Assembly (NCBI RefSeq): GCF_022811845.1
Contig: NZ_CP064266.1
Coordinates: 2,046,001-2,110,000, forward strand
Length of the DNA stretch: 64,000 bases
From: Bacillus pseudomycoides
Lineage (GTDB): Bacteria; Bacillota; Bacilli; Bacillales; Bacillaceae_G
Direction: 5' to 3'
The notes below the pieces were generated by a model. The model worked only from the letters and a program-made list of their open reading frames with translations, was not told the origin of the DNA and made no database searches. Positions within the stretch are counted from its first letter, which is position 1. Every line of letters starts with the position of its first letter. Below, in pieces: positions 44,790 to 53,523 of the stretch. The position numbers and the translations under genes were made by a program.

Positions 44790-46205
44790 GTGGCCAACCT
44801 GTTTAAAAAGAAATCCGTTACGCAATTGTTAGGGGAAAGTAAAAGTAAGACTTTGTCTAAAACTTTAGGGGCATTTGACCTAACAATGCTAGGGATTGGT
44901 GCGATAATCGGTACAGGAGTTCTTGTATTAACTGGATTAGTAGCAGCGAGAGATGCTGGTCCAGCAGTTATTTTTTCATTTATGATTGCAGCAATTGTTT
45001 GTGGGTTTGCAGCATTATGTTATGCAGAAGTTGCTTCGACACTCCCAGTTTCAGGTAGCGTATACACATATTCTTATGCAACAATCGGTGAGTTTGTAGC
45101 CCATTTAATGGGATGGACGTTATTATCAGTATATGTTGTAACAACAGCAGCAGTAGCTGGTGGATGGACAGGTTATTTCAATAACTTAGTGAGTGGATTT
45201 GGATTAGAAATTCCAAAAGCGCTGTTAACGATTCCATCTCAAGGTGGTATTGTGAACTTGCCAGCAGTAATCATCACGCTCGTATTAACATGGTTGTTAT
45301 CACGTGGTACGAAAGAGAGTAAGCGTGTAAATAACGCAATGGTATTAATTAAAATTGGTATTGTTGTCTTATTTATTGCAGTTGGTGTATTCTACGTAAA
45401 ACCAGAAAACTGGGTACCATTTACACCGTACGGTTTAAGTGGAGTCTTTGCCGGAGGAGCAGCAGTATTCTTTGCTTTCCTAGGTTTTGATGCATTAGCA
45501 ACTTCAGCAGAAGAAGTAAAAAATCCACAGCGTGACCTTCCAATTGGTATCATTGCTTCGTTAGTTATTTGTACGATCATTTATGTTGCAGTTTGTCTTG
45601 TTATGACTGGTATGGTTTCTTATAAAGAATTAGATGTACCAGAAGCAATGGCTTATGTACTAGAAGTTGTCGGACAAGATAAAGTAGCTGGTGTAATTGC
45701 TATTGGAGCTGTAATTGGTATTATGGCTGTAATTTTTGCTTATATTTACGCAACAACACGTGTATTCTTTGCAATGAGTCGTGACGGTTTATTGCCAGAA
45801 TCTTTTGCGAAAATTAACAAAAAGACAGAAGCACCAACATTTTCAACTTGGTTAACAGGAATTGGTAGTGCTTTAATTGCTGGATTTATCGATTTAAAAG
45901 AATTGTCGAATTTAGCGAATATTGGAGCGTTATTAACATTTGCGATGGTTGGTGTATCAGTTATCATCCTTCGTAAAACACATCCGAACTTACAACGCGG
46001 ATTTATGGTACCACTTGTACCAACTTTACCGATCATTTCAATCGTATGCTGTCTATTCTTAATGGTAAACTTACCATTAACGACATGGATGTACTTCGGT
46101 GCTTGGTTAGCAATTGGAGTAGTCGTATACTTTGTTTATTCGAAAAAACACAGTCATCTAAAAGAAGATGGAAGTTCGCAAGATAGCTTAGAAGAAGCTA
46201 ATTAA
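44790..46205 (+). CDS. Amino-acid permease, APC superfamily (YfnA-like)
   Basis: 471 residues from GTG 44790 (AAGGGGGC upstream). Twelve or more membrane helices with the APC hallmark GIGAIIGTGVLVLTGLVAARDAGPAV in helix 1 and FFAFLGFDALATSAEEVKNPQRDLP in helix 6/7. It resembles the cationic-amino-acid-transporter-like YfnA group. The location behind ald suggests alanine or a related amino acid, but the substrate cannot be read from sequence. It is followed by a strong terminator (46218-46262). Confidence 0.9.
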   Translation: MANLFKKKSVTQLLGESKSKTLSKTLGAFDLTMLGIGAIIGTGVLVLTGLVAARDAGPAVIFSFMIAAIVCGFAALCYAEVASTLPVSGSVYTYSYATIGEFVAHLMGWTLLSVYVVTTAAVAGGWTGYFNNLVSGFGLEIPKALLTIPSQGGIVNLPAVIITLVLTWLLSRGTKESKRVNNAMVLIKIGIVVLFIAVGVFYVKPENWVPFTPYGLSGVFAGGAAVFFAFLGFDALATSAEEVKNPQRDLPIGIIASLVICTIIYVAVCLVMTGMVSYKELDVPEAMAYVLEVVGQDKVAGVIAIGAVIGIMAVIFAYIYATTRVFFAMSRDGLLPESFAKINKKTEAPTFSTWLTGIGSALIAGFIDLKELSNLANIGALLTFAMVGVSVIILRKTHPNLQRGFMVPLVPTLPIISIVCCLFLMVNLPLTTWMYFGAWLAIGVVVYFVYSKKHSHLKEDGSSQDSLEEAN

Positions 46206-46217
46206 GGGGATATAATA

Positions 46218-46262
46218 AATTGTAAGCCTTGTGTGCCTAGGGAGCGCGCAAGGCTTTTTCTT
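46218..46262 (+). terminator. Terminator after the permease
   Basis: AAGCCTTGTGTG / CGCGCAAGGCTT stem followed by TTTTCTTTT. Confidence 0.85.
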
Positions 46263-46330
46263 TTGGTCAAAGGAGGAAAAAGTAGTATCTTGTAGAATTT
46301 ATATGTTTAAATATTCAAAGGGATGACACG

Positions 46331-47044
46331 ATGGTTGTAAAAGATGAATTGAAAATCGTTGTTGGTGCAGGAGAATTTAACAATAACCCGGGTTGGGTAC
46401 ATACGAATGAAGATGAATTGAATTTATTAAAAAGAGAAGATTGGGTAAAAAAGTTTGAGCCTAACTCTTTAGCAGTAATTTTAGCGGAGCATGTATGGGA
46501 ACATTTATCATATGAAGAAGGAATAGAAGCAGCGAAAGTATGTTATGAATTTTTAAAACAGGGTGGTTATATTCGATGCGCGGTTCCGGATAGCTTTTTC
46601 CGAGATGAAGAATATCAAGAAGGTGTACAAGTTGGAGGACCTGGACCGTTAGATCATCCAGCAGCTAGCCATAAAGTGAAACTTTAATCAGTGGGGGTTT
46701 TCTTCATCCCCCACTGATTATTAGTTGAACCAATCGGGCTTTTACGGACAGTTGATCCCCCACCTATCTTCCTCGTTTCTATCTGAATCTTGAGGTGGGG
46801 GTCTTACTGCCCGTAAATGCGGGATAAAATTGTTCATAATTATAAAACGATGACATCTATGTTTGAGAGTGCGGGGTTTCAGGTGAAACTTTTGGAGTAT
46901 TGTGATGAAGGTGGAGAGTTTCATTATAATGATTGGGATGAAAAAGAAGGATTTATTTATCGTTCAAAACGCTTTGATCATAGAAATCAGGATGGAAAGT
47001 TAGGGTTTGTTTCTTTAATTGTTGATGCAGTGAAAGGTGAATAA
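46331..47044 (+). pseudogene. SAM-methyltransferase-like gene interrupted by a bcr1-like element
   Basis: The first part (46331-46687) reads as the start of a predicted methyltransferase/DUF protein (LKIVVGAGEFNNNPGWVHTNEDELNLL, AEHVWEHLSYEEGIEAAKVCYEFLKQGGYIRCAVPDS, DHPAASHKVK) and then hits TAA inside a repeat. The continuation resumes beyond it in the same frame (HNYKTMTSMFESAGFQVKLLEYCDEGGEFHYNDWDEKEGFIYRSKRFD, to 47044). The two halves are one family member cut by about 130 bases. The second half has no good ribosome site, so the full enzyme is presumably not made. A terminator (47057-47098) follows. Confidence 0.85.
46683..46817 (-). repeat. bcr1-like repeat, copy 2, inserted in a gene
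   Basis: On the minus strand: TTTACGGGCAGTAAG, stem CCCCCACCT / AGGTGGGGG enclosing CAAGATTCAGATAGAAACGAGGAAGAT, CAACTGTCCGTAAAAG, a linker, then AATCAGTGGGGG / CCCCCACTGATT. The ends TTTACGGGCAGT and ACTGTCCGTAAA are imperfect inverted repeats. Copies at 6286-6408 and 63019-63100 share the layout. The insertion splits a methyltransferase gene, which shows it has moved or been inserted here. Confidence 0.75.
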
Positions 47045-47056
47045 ATGAAGAAAAAA

Positions 47057-47098
47057 GGATGTACGAAAGGATGGAAACTTTCGTACATCCTTTTTGCA
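47057..47098 (+). terminator. Terminator after the interrupted methyltransferase
   Basis: AAAAGGATGTACGAAAG / CTTTCGTACATCCTTTT stem with a T5 run. Confidence 0.92.
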
Positions 47099-47180
47099 TG
47101 AAGAATATAGCGGATGCGGAGAATAAGTGATGTGTTTTGAAATGTGAACAAAATGTTCGGAAAATTCATTATGAATTTTA

Positions 47181-47243
47181 TTGACACATATGAATAGGCG
47201 CTCATATAATAAAGGTATAAGATATATGAATGATTGTTCATAT
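47181..47243 (+). promoter_or_regulatory. cadCA promoter with two ArsR-type operators
   Basis: A consensus -35 TTGACA (47181-47186) and -10 TATAAT (47205-47210), 18 bases apart, enclose the palindrome ATATGAATAGGCGCTCATAT (47188-47207). A second palindrome, ATATGAATGATTGTTCATAT (47224-47243), lies just downstream, near the transcription start. Both resemble CadC/CzrA operators (ATATGAA-N6-TTCATAT). Confidence 0.85.
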
Positions 47244-47267
47244 GTTCAAATAAAGAGGTGAGCTATA

Positions 47268-47645
47268 ATGGCTGAAAATAAAGTGGAAACATGTCAAGAA
47301 GCATGTTTGCAAACGATTATCCATGAAGAAGTTGTTGATCAAGTAAAACAAACAATCCCAGCAGATGAAAGCTTAAGTAAAGTAGCGGAGTTATTTAAAG
47401 TATTAGGTGACCGTACGCGCACACGTATTTTACACGCTTTATTCGAAGCGGAAATGTGTGTATGTGATTTAGCTTATTTACTCGGTATGACGCAATCCTC
47501 TATTTCTCATCAACTTCGTGTATTAAAGCAAGCGAAACTTGTGAAAAACCGTAAAGAGGGGAAAGTTGTTTATTATTCATTGGCGGACCATCACGTAATC
47601 GGTATCTTTGAGCAAGCATTCGAACACGTAAACGAGGAAGAATAA
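47268..47645 (+). CDS. cadC: ArsR/SmtB-family metal sensor repressor CadC
   Basis: 125 residues, winged-helix ArsR family. N-terminal Cys residues (ETCQEACLQT, about 8-14) and the helix-5-type ligand motif EMCVCDLAYLLGMTQSSISHQLRVL (CVC) are the cadmium/lead/zinc sites of CadC; the DNA recognition helix is TQSSISHQLRVL. It represses the operon until metal binds. It has two operators just upstream. AAAGAGGTGAG precedes ATG 47268; the ATPase gene begins 27 bases after the stop. Confidence 0.93.
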   Translation: MAENKVETCQEACLQTIIHEEVVDQVKQTIPADESLSKVAELFKVLGDRTRTRILHALFEAEMCVCDLAYLLGMTQSSISHQLRVLKQAKLVKNRKEGKVVYYSLADHHVIGIFEQAFEHVNEEE

Positions 47646-47672
47646 AAAAGAAATACACAAGGAGGGAGAAAG

Positions 47673-50033
47673 ATGGCAGAAGCACTAGTGAAGCGGAAAC
47701 TTGTGTTAGAAGGATTAGATTGTGCAAACTGTGCGATGAAAATCGAAAAAGGTGTTAGCGGGTTAGAAGGTGTCTCCTCTTGTTCTGTGAACTTCGCAAC
47801 AAAGACAATGGTTTTAGAAACAGAGAAAAATAAAGAAAATCAAGTTGTTACTGAAGCGAAACAACTTGTTACGAAATTAGAACCACATATTCAAGTACAA
47901 GAAGAACAAAAAACAAAAGTTGCCAAAGAAGTATTCGTATTAGAAGGGTTAGATTGTGCAAATTGTGCAATGAAGATTGAAACAAAGGTAAAAGAAATGC
48001 CTTCAGTTTCAAATGCGACTGTTGATTTTGTATCCAAGAAATTAAAAATAGAAGTAGCAAATAAAAAAGAACTTGAAACGACACTACAAGATATCAAAAA
48101 TATTGTAAATAAGTTAGAGCCGGATGTAAAAGTTGTTCGCGAAGAGAAGGGAAGTCATGATCATAGCCACGATCATGGTGAAGGAAATGTGAAGAAAATG
48201 TTGTGGCGCTTAGCGATTGGTGGCGTTTTAACAGGAATAGCTGTACTTGCAGGATTACCACAAATGATAACAATTCCACTCTTTGTTATTGCATATTTGC
48301 TAATTGGTGGAGATATCGTTTGGCGAGCTGCAAGAAATATAACACGTGGTCAAGTATTTGATGAAAACTTTTTAATGGCAATTGCCACACTTGGAGCATT
48401 TGCAATTCAAGAATATCCAGAAGCCGTTGCGGTTATGTTATTCTACCAGGTAGGTGAATTATTCCAAAGTATTGCTGTAAATCGTTCTCGAAAATCGATT
48501 ACTTCGTTAATGGATATTCGTCCTGATTATGCCAACGTTAAAGTTGGCAATGAAACAAAACAAGTTTCACCGGAAGATGTGCAAATTGGAGACTATATCA
48601 TTGTTAAACCAGGTGAGAAAGTACCGCTAGATGGGAAAGTGGTTGAAGGAACATCAATGGTAGATACTTCAGCATTAACAGGTGAATCTGTACCACGTGA
48701 AGTAGAAGTTGGTAATGACGTTTTGAGTGGTTTTGTGAATCAAAATGGTGTGTTAACAATTGAGATAACAAAAGAGTTTGGTGAATCAACTGTATCGAAA
48801 ATTTTAGATTTAGTACAAAATGCAAGTAGCCGAAAAGCGCCAACCGAAAACTTTATTACGAAGTTTGCTCGTTACTACACTCCAGTCGTAGTTATTACAG
48901 CAGCAGTATTAGCGTTTATTCCACCTCTTATTCTAGAGGGGGCGACATTCTCAGATTGGATTTATCGAGCGTTAGTATTTTTAGTTATTTCTTGTCCGTG
49001 TGCATTAGTAGTATCTATTCCACTTGGATTCTTCGGTGGTATTGGCGGAGCATCTAAAAGCGGTATTTTAATCAAAGGAAGTAACTATTTAGAAGCACTA
49101 AATGATGTGAAACATATCGTTTTTGATAAAACAGGAACATTAACAAAAGGTGTATTCAAAGTAACGAAGATGGAGCCAAACGGAACAACTACAAAAGAAG
49201 AACTTCTTGAGTATGCTGCATTTGCAGAAGTGTATTCAAACCATCCAATTGCACAATCAATTCGAAGCGCATATGGAAAAGCAATTGATGAAAATATCAT
49301 TGAAGATTACAGTGAAATTTCCGGTCATGGTACAGTTGTAAAAGTACAAGGGAAAGAAATTTTCGCAGGTAATGCAAAATTAATGAAAAAAGAAAATATC
49401 GCATTCGAACAGCCTCAAACAGTAGGTACACTTGTTCACGTTGCTGTAGATGGTGCATATGCAGGTTATATCGTTATTTCAGATGAAGTAAAAGAGGACT
49501 CAAAACAAGCGATTCAAAAATTAAAAGAACTTGGTATTAAGAAAACAGTCATGCTAACAGGTGATGCAAAGTTAGTTGGAGAAGCTGTTGGTAAAGAGCT
49601 TGGTTTAGATGAAGTTCATGCTGAATTATTACCACAGCAAAAAGTAGAAGAAATTGAAAAAATTGATGCGACAAAACAAGCAAAAGAAAAAGTTGCGTTC
49701 GTTGGTGATGGTATTAATGATACACCGGTATTAGCAAGAGCAGATGTTGGGATTGCGATGGGTGGTTTAGGATCTGATGCAGCGATTGAAGCAGCAGATA
49801 TCGTAATCATGACAGATGAACCTTCTAAAATTGCAACGGCTGTTAAAATTGCCAAACGTACACGCAATATTGTATGGCAAAATATTATCTTTGCACTTGG
49901 TGTAAAAGGACTTGTCCTATTACTTGGTGCATTTGGAATTGCAACAATGTGGGAAGCAGTGTTCTCAGATGTTGGTGTTACATTAATCGCGGTATTGAAT
50001 GCGATGCGTGTGCTTAGAGTGAAAGATTTATAA
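47673..50033 (+). CDS. cadA: Cd2+/Zn2+/Pb2+-exporting P1B-type ATPase CadA
   Basis: 786 residues. Two N-terminal heavy-metal-associated domains, each with GLDCANC (Cys17/Cys20 and Cys95/Cys98), a short His-rich linker (SHDHSHDHGE, 161-170), then the P-type ATPase core: TGES, the membrane metal site SCPCALVVSIP, phosphorylation motif DKTGTLTKG, SNHPIAQSI (HP locus) and GDGINDTPVLA. GLDCANCA and CPC with the neighbouring CadC identify a cadmium/zinc rather than a copper pump. Two HMA domains are more than in the plasmid pI258 enzyme. AAGGAGGGAG precedes the start. Confidence 0.94.
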   Translation: MAEALVKRKLVLEGLDCANCAMKIEKGVSGLEGVSSCSVNFATKTMVLETEKNKENQVVTEAKQLVTKLEPHIQVQEEQKTKVAKEVFVLEGLDCANCAMKIETKVKEMPSVSNATVDFVSKKLKIEVANKKELETTLQDIKNIVNKLEPDVKVVREEKGSHDHSHDHGEGNVKKMLWRLAIGGVLTGIAVLAGLPQMITIPLFVIAYLLIGGDIVWRAARNITRGQVFDENFLMAIATLGAFAIQEYPEAVAVMLFYQVGELFQSIAVNRSRKSITSLMDIRPDYANVKVGNETKQVSPEDVQIGDYIIVKPGEKVPLDGKVVEGTSMVDTSALTGESVPREVEVGNDVLSGFVNQNGVLTIEITKEFGESTVSKILDLVQNASSRKAPTENFITKFARYYTPVVVITAAVLAFIPPLILEGATFSDWIYRALVFLVISCPCALVVSIPLGFFGGIGGASKSGILIKGSNYLEALNDVKHIVFDKTGTLTKGVFKVTKMEPNGTTTKEELLEYAAFAEVYSNHPIAQSIRSAYGKAIDENIIEDYSEISGHGTVVKVQGKEIFAGNAKLMKKENIAFEQPQTVGTLVHVAVDGAYAGYIVISDEVKEDSKQAIQKLKELGIKKTVMLTGDAKLVGEAVGKELGLDEVHAELLPQQKVEEIEKIDATKQAKEKVAFVGDGINDTPVLARADVGIAMGGLGSDAAIEAADIVIMTDEPSKIATAVKIAKRTRNIVWQNIIFALGVKGLVLLLGAFGIATMWEAVFSDVGVTLIAVLNAMRVLRVKDL

Positions 50034-50035
50034 AA

Positions 50036-50068
50036 TAAAACGAGAAGCGAAAGCTTCTCGTTTTATTT
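50036..50068. terminator. Bidirectional terminator between cadA and pncB
   Basis: AAAACGAGAAGC / GCTTCTCGTTTT stem with A/T-rich flanks on both sides. Confidence 0.9.
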
Positions 50069-51526
50069 TTGAATATTATTCGCAACTTGCTCGCGTACCG
50101 TTTGAATATAATTCATTTTATGATCCCAGCACTCTTGGCTTAAATCAACCGGATATTCTTCAGGATTAAGAGTCCGTTTATATTCTTCCCAAAATAGTGC
50201 TAGGTTACTTTCAGTGTATTTTTGAATGTCTAATATGCTAGGTAATTCATATGTTCTTTTACCATTTGTGAAAATATCGTGATGAAGCTCGCGTGCTTCA
50301 AAATTTGTCACGAATTTACTAATATAAGTATGAACAGGATGAAACATTTTTAAGCGCTCTTCCTGCTGAGGTTCTTCGGATTCTAGAGCGATATAATCAC
50401 CCTCTGCATGATTGTTCATGCGATTAATAATTCGATAAATTCGTTTTAATCCTGGTGTTGTAATTTTTTCAGGATTAGATGAGATTTTAATTGTGTCGTT
50501 TAATGCGCCATTTACATCTTCAATTGCAACTAGCTTATAAACAGCCCCTAATGCAGGTTGCTCAAATGAAGTAATAAGCTTTGTTCCAACGCCCCATACA
50601 TCGATCCTTGCTCCTTGGGATTTTAAATGCATAATTGTATATTCATCTAAATCACTAGAAGCAATAATTTTTGTATTTGTAAATCCAGCTGCATCAAGTT
50701 GTTTCCGTGCTTCTTTTGATAAATAAGCCATATCGCCACTATCAAGACGAATACCATAAAAATCAATATGGTCACCAAATTCTTTAGCGACGCGAATCGC
50801 ATTTGGTACACCAGATTTTAATGTGTCGTATGTATCAACAAGAAAAACACATTTCTTATGTGTTTCGGCATATTTTTTAAATGCAACATATTCATCACGA
50901 TACGCTTGGACAAAGGAATGAGCATGCGTACCGGCAACTGGAATACCAAAGCGTTTGCCAGCGCGGACGTTGCTTGTAGAAGAAAATCCACCGATAAAGG
51001 CTGCGCGTGTACCCCAAAGGGCAGCATCGAATTCATGAGCGCGGCGTGTGCCAAATTCTAAGAGTTGATCGTTGTCTGCTGCATGTTTCATACGAGCTGC
51101 TTTTGTAGCGATTAATGTTTGGTAATTCACAATATTTAACAAGGCGGTTTCAATAATTTGAGCTTCACCAAGCGGTGCGTCCACACGCAATAATGGTTCG
51201 TTATTAAAAACAACCTCACCTTCTTGCATACTGCGGATTGTCCCAGTAAACTTCATGCTTTGTAGATAATGCAGAAATTCTTCTTCAAATTGTAGTTCTT
51301 TTAAATAAGCGATGTCACTCTCAGTAAAACGAAAGTTCTCTATGTACTCTATAATTTTTTCAAGACCAGCAAAAATGGCGTAACCATTTTCAAATGGAAG
51401 CTTTCGGAAATATAAATCAAAAACAGAGCGGCGATTATGAATCCCGTCTTTCCAATATGTATAAGCCATGTTGATTTGATATAAATCTGTATGTAAGGCG
51501 TAACTATCGTCTTTATAGTGATTCAT
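50063..51526 (-). CDS. pncB: Nicotinate phosphoribosyltransferase
   Basis: 487 residues, NAPRTase: nicotinate plus PRPP to nicotinate mononucleotide, entry to NAD salvage. Features seen are TDLYQINMAYTYW near the N-terminus, FAGLEKIIEYIENFRF, the FGTRRAHEFDAALWGTRAAFIGG block, and the PRPP/product-binding regions GVPNAIRVAKEFG, YGIRLDSGDMAYLSKEARKQLDAAGF and DVWGVGTKLITS. Length is typical of the long Bacillus form. CGGAGGTG precedes the start. It converges with cadA and is divergent from the nprR locus. Confidence 0.93.
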   Translation of the reverse strand: MNHYKDDSYALHTDLYQINMAYTYWKDGIHNRRSVFDLYFRKLPFENGYAIFAGLEKIIEYIENFRFTESDIAYLKELQFEEEFLHYLQSMKFTGTIRSMQEGEVVFNNEPLLRVDAPLGEAQIIETALLNIVNYQTLIATKAARMKHAADNDQLLEFGTRRAHEFDAALWGTRAAFIGGFSSTSNVRAGKRFGIPVAGTHAHSFVQAYRDEYVAFKKYAETHKKCVFLVDTYDTLKSGVPNAIRVAKEFGDHIDFYGIRLDSGDMAYLSKEARKQLDAAGFTNTKIIASSDLDEYTIMHLKSQGARIDVWGVGTKLITSFEQPALGAVYKLVAIEDVNGALNDTIKISSNPEKITTPGLKRIYRIINRMNNHAEGDYIALESEEPQQEERLKMFHPVHTYISKFVTNFEARELHHDIFTNGKRTYELPSILDIQKYTESNLALFWEEYKRTLNPEEYPVDLSQECWDHKMNYIQTVREQVANNIQK

Positions 51527-51653
51527 TGCGAAAACACCTCCGTAATTTTGTTATAGTATAACAATTTTCACTAGTTTATGCCAAAGGAGAACATTTTAGT
51601 GAGAAGAGAATTCTACTGTCTATATAAATCCAAATTCAAAAAACGATATAAAT

Positions 51654-51770
51654 CTTTTCTTTTTAGGTAGGCGAGAGCATCCCGCCATTCATAGAAGTGG
51701 CCAAAATCTTTTCCAGTCCCATGCCAAGTAGAAATAGAAAGAGAAAACAAGTGGTGCTCTCTCTTTTCTT
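51654..51770 (+). repeat. Dispersed ~120-base structured repeat, copy C
   Basis: CTTTTCTTTTTAGGTAGGCGAGAGCATCCC, ATAGAAGTGGCCAAAATCTTTTCC, CATGCCAAG, and 3' stem GAAAGAGAGAA.../...TCTCTCTTTTC. It occupies most of the 419-base gap between pncB and nprR. TATATAA lies just upstream as in copies A and B. Confidence 0.75.
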
Positions 51771-51945
51771 CGCAGCATAGACTTATCGGTGATAGAAGTT
51801 TTTTCTAACACGAAAATTAATCGTTGAGAGGAATAAAATGAATTTGTTGTAAAATTCTTTAGAAAATTCCTATTTATCAATTTATATTTTTCTGATTTTT
51901 ATGTATTATTAAAGTAGTGAGGGTAAATGAGAATGGAGGAGGGCA

Positions 51946-53217
51946 ATGCAACAAACACTAGAGAAAATTGGCAAACAAGTTTTTTATAAGCGGCTACAGC
52001 AAAAAATGACACAAGAAGAATTATGTCAGGGCATTTGTTCCGTCTCATATTTAAGTAAGATTGAAAATGGAAAGATAGAAGCATCGGAGGAAATCTTGCA
52101 GTTACTCTGTACGAGGTTGGAGATTGCTGTGTCGGATTTGAGAGATGTGGAAGAAGAAGTAAAAGAGAAATTGGACGAATGGTTAAACGCATTAGTCCAT
52201 TTGGACAAGCAACAGGTTGAACGCATATATAACGAATTACAGGCTGAGATGCAGCGTGTTTTAGATTTTGAAATTATAAATTATTATAATCTGCTGTATA
52301 CACGTTATTTGATTATGAAAAGAGAGCTTCCAGCTTTAGAAGCAGAGCTAGATAAGCTGAAAAAGATGTATAAGAAGTATTCACCGTTTCAAAAGTTGTT
52401 GTATACGTATAGTAGAGGGATATTATATTGTTTGCAATATAAGTGGAAAGATGGTCTGGATTATTTACTAGAGACAGAAGTGATGGCTAAAGAACAAGGG
52501 TATCATGAAACTGGAATTTATTATAATATTGCTCTTACATATACTCATTTAGAAATTCATCATCTTGCACTGCATTTTGCTAATGTTGCATTAGAGGGAT
52601 TTCGGGGTGAATACAAGTTTAGGAATGTGATTAACTGTCAAATTCTTATTGCACTAAGTTATGCGGAAAAAGGGCAATATGAAGAGGCTTTGGAAATGTA
52701 CGAAAGTATATTGAGAGAAGCATCATCTTTTGCAGACGAAGATGTACTTATAGCTATTACTTTAAGTAATATTGGAAATATATACTATAAAAAAAGACAG
52801 TATCAGCAGGCGAAAAAATATTATTTAGAAAGTTTGCGATTCCAGAAACAAATAGATTTAAATTATATAGATACATTATATGAAATGGCATTACAGTGCA
52901 TTAAACTAGAGCAACTAGAAGAAGCGAAAGAATGGATTGATAAAGGAGTTATTGCTGCTAAGCAGGAAGAAAGGTTTAATACAAAGTTATATCTACTTCT
53001 CATGCTTCGGTATAAATATTTTGAAGAAGCAAAAGCTTATAAATCATTTTTAGAAGCAGAAGCTATTCCTTTTTATAAGTCGGCAGGAAATAAAATTGAA
53101 TTAAAGAAAGTATATATGGAGCTTGCGGAATATTTCGCTCGATTACTACATTTTGAAGAAAGTAATCGATATTATAAATTAGTTATTGAGGTGTTAGAAG
53201 ATCATAAGGAGGGTTAA
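51946..53217 (+). CDS. nprR: Quorum-sensing regulator NprR (RRNPP family)
   Basis: 423 residues: an N-terminal HTH (about 8-62, KRLQQKMTQEELCQGICSVSYLSKIENGKIEASEEIL) followed by about eight to nine TPR helical hairpins that bind the NprX signalling peptide. RRNPP regulators of Gram-positive bacteria switch activity on binding an imported oligopeptide; NprR activates the neutral protease gene nprA and a necrotrophism regulon in B. thuringiensis (established knowledge). The peptide gene nprX starts two bases after the stop, and nprA follows. AATGGAGGAGGGC precedes ATG 51946. Full length, no frameshift. Confidence 0.93.
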   Translation: MQQTLEKIGKQVFYKRLQQKMTQEELCQGICSVSYLSKIENGKIEASEEILQLLCTRLEIAVSDLRDVEEEVKEKLDEWLNALVHLDKQQVERIYNELQAEMQRVLDFEIINYYNLLYTRYLIMKRELPALEAELDKLKKMYKKYSPFQKLLYTYSRGILYCLQYKWKDGLDYLLETEVMAKEQGYHETGIYYNIALTYTHLEIHHLALHFANVALEGFRGEYKFRNVINCQILIALSYAEKGQYEEALEMYESILREASSFADEDVLIAITLSNIGNIYYKKRQYQQAKKYYLESLRFQKQIDLNYIDTLYEMALQCIKLEQLEEAKEWIDKGVIAAKQEERFNTKLYLLLMLRYKYFEEAKAYKSFLEAEAIPFYKSAGNKIELKKVYMELAEYFARLLHFEESNRYYKLVIEVLEDHKEG

Positions 53218-53218
53218 A

Positions 53219-53347
53219 ATGAAAAAAATATTAGCAGGAATTTTAGTGGTCGCAGTAGTGTTTACCGTGGTAGGTGGTGTGCAATATACGAGCAAACCTG
53301 ATACCTTTGGATTAGACTCTAATTTATCGCAAACAGTAAATGTATAA
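53219..53347 (+). CDS. nprX: Signalling-peptide precursor NprX
   Basis: 42 residues: a secretion signal (MKKILAGILVVAVVFTVVGG) and a C-terminal part with the pheromone region SKPDTFG (residues 25-31). The known active peptide in B. thuringiensis is SKPDIVG, so this strain carries the SKPDT-type pherotype. The precursor is exported, trimmed, re-imported by an oligopeptide permease and bound by NprR. The start ATG 53219 follows AAGGAGGGTTAAA that overlaps the end of nprR, so the two genes are coupled. Small size explains its omission from usual gene calls. Confidence 0.9.
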   Translation: MKKILAGILVVAVVFTVVGGVQYTSKPDTFGLDSNLSQTVNV

Positions 53348-53350
53348 TAA

Positions 53351-53391
53351 TAGCCAAAAGGCCCTTTCCAAAACGGAAAGGGCCTTTCTCA
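53351..53391 (+). terminator. Terminator after nprX
   Basis: AAAGGCCCTTTCC / GGAAAGGGCCTTT stem, separating nprRX from nprA. Confidence 0.92.
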
Positions 53392-53523
53392 ATATTTGTT
53401 CGTCAAAATTCTACAAAACTTGAGAAAGAAATTATTTGAATTTTTAGTATATAAATAGTGGAAATTAGATGCTAATATAAAACTACTCTTTTTCAAAAAA
53501 TTTTTTATTAGGGGGAAGGTTAT

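Noticed and set aside
53392..53523. PlcR box upstream of nprA
   Set aside because: No TATGNAN4TNCATA-type palindrome was found; NprR is the expected activator instead.
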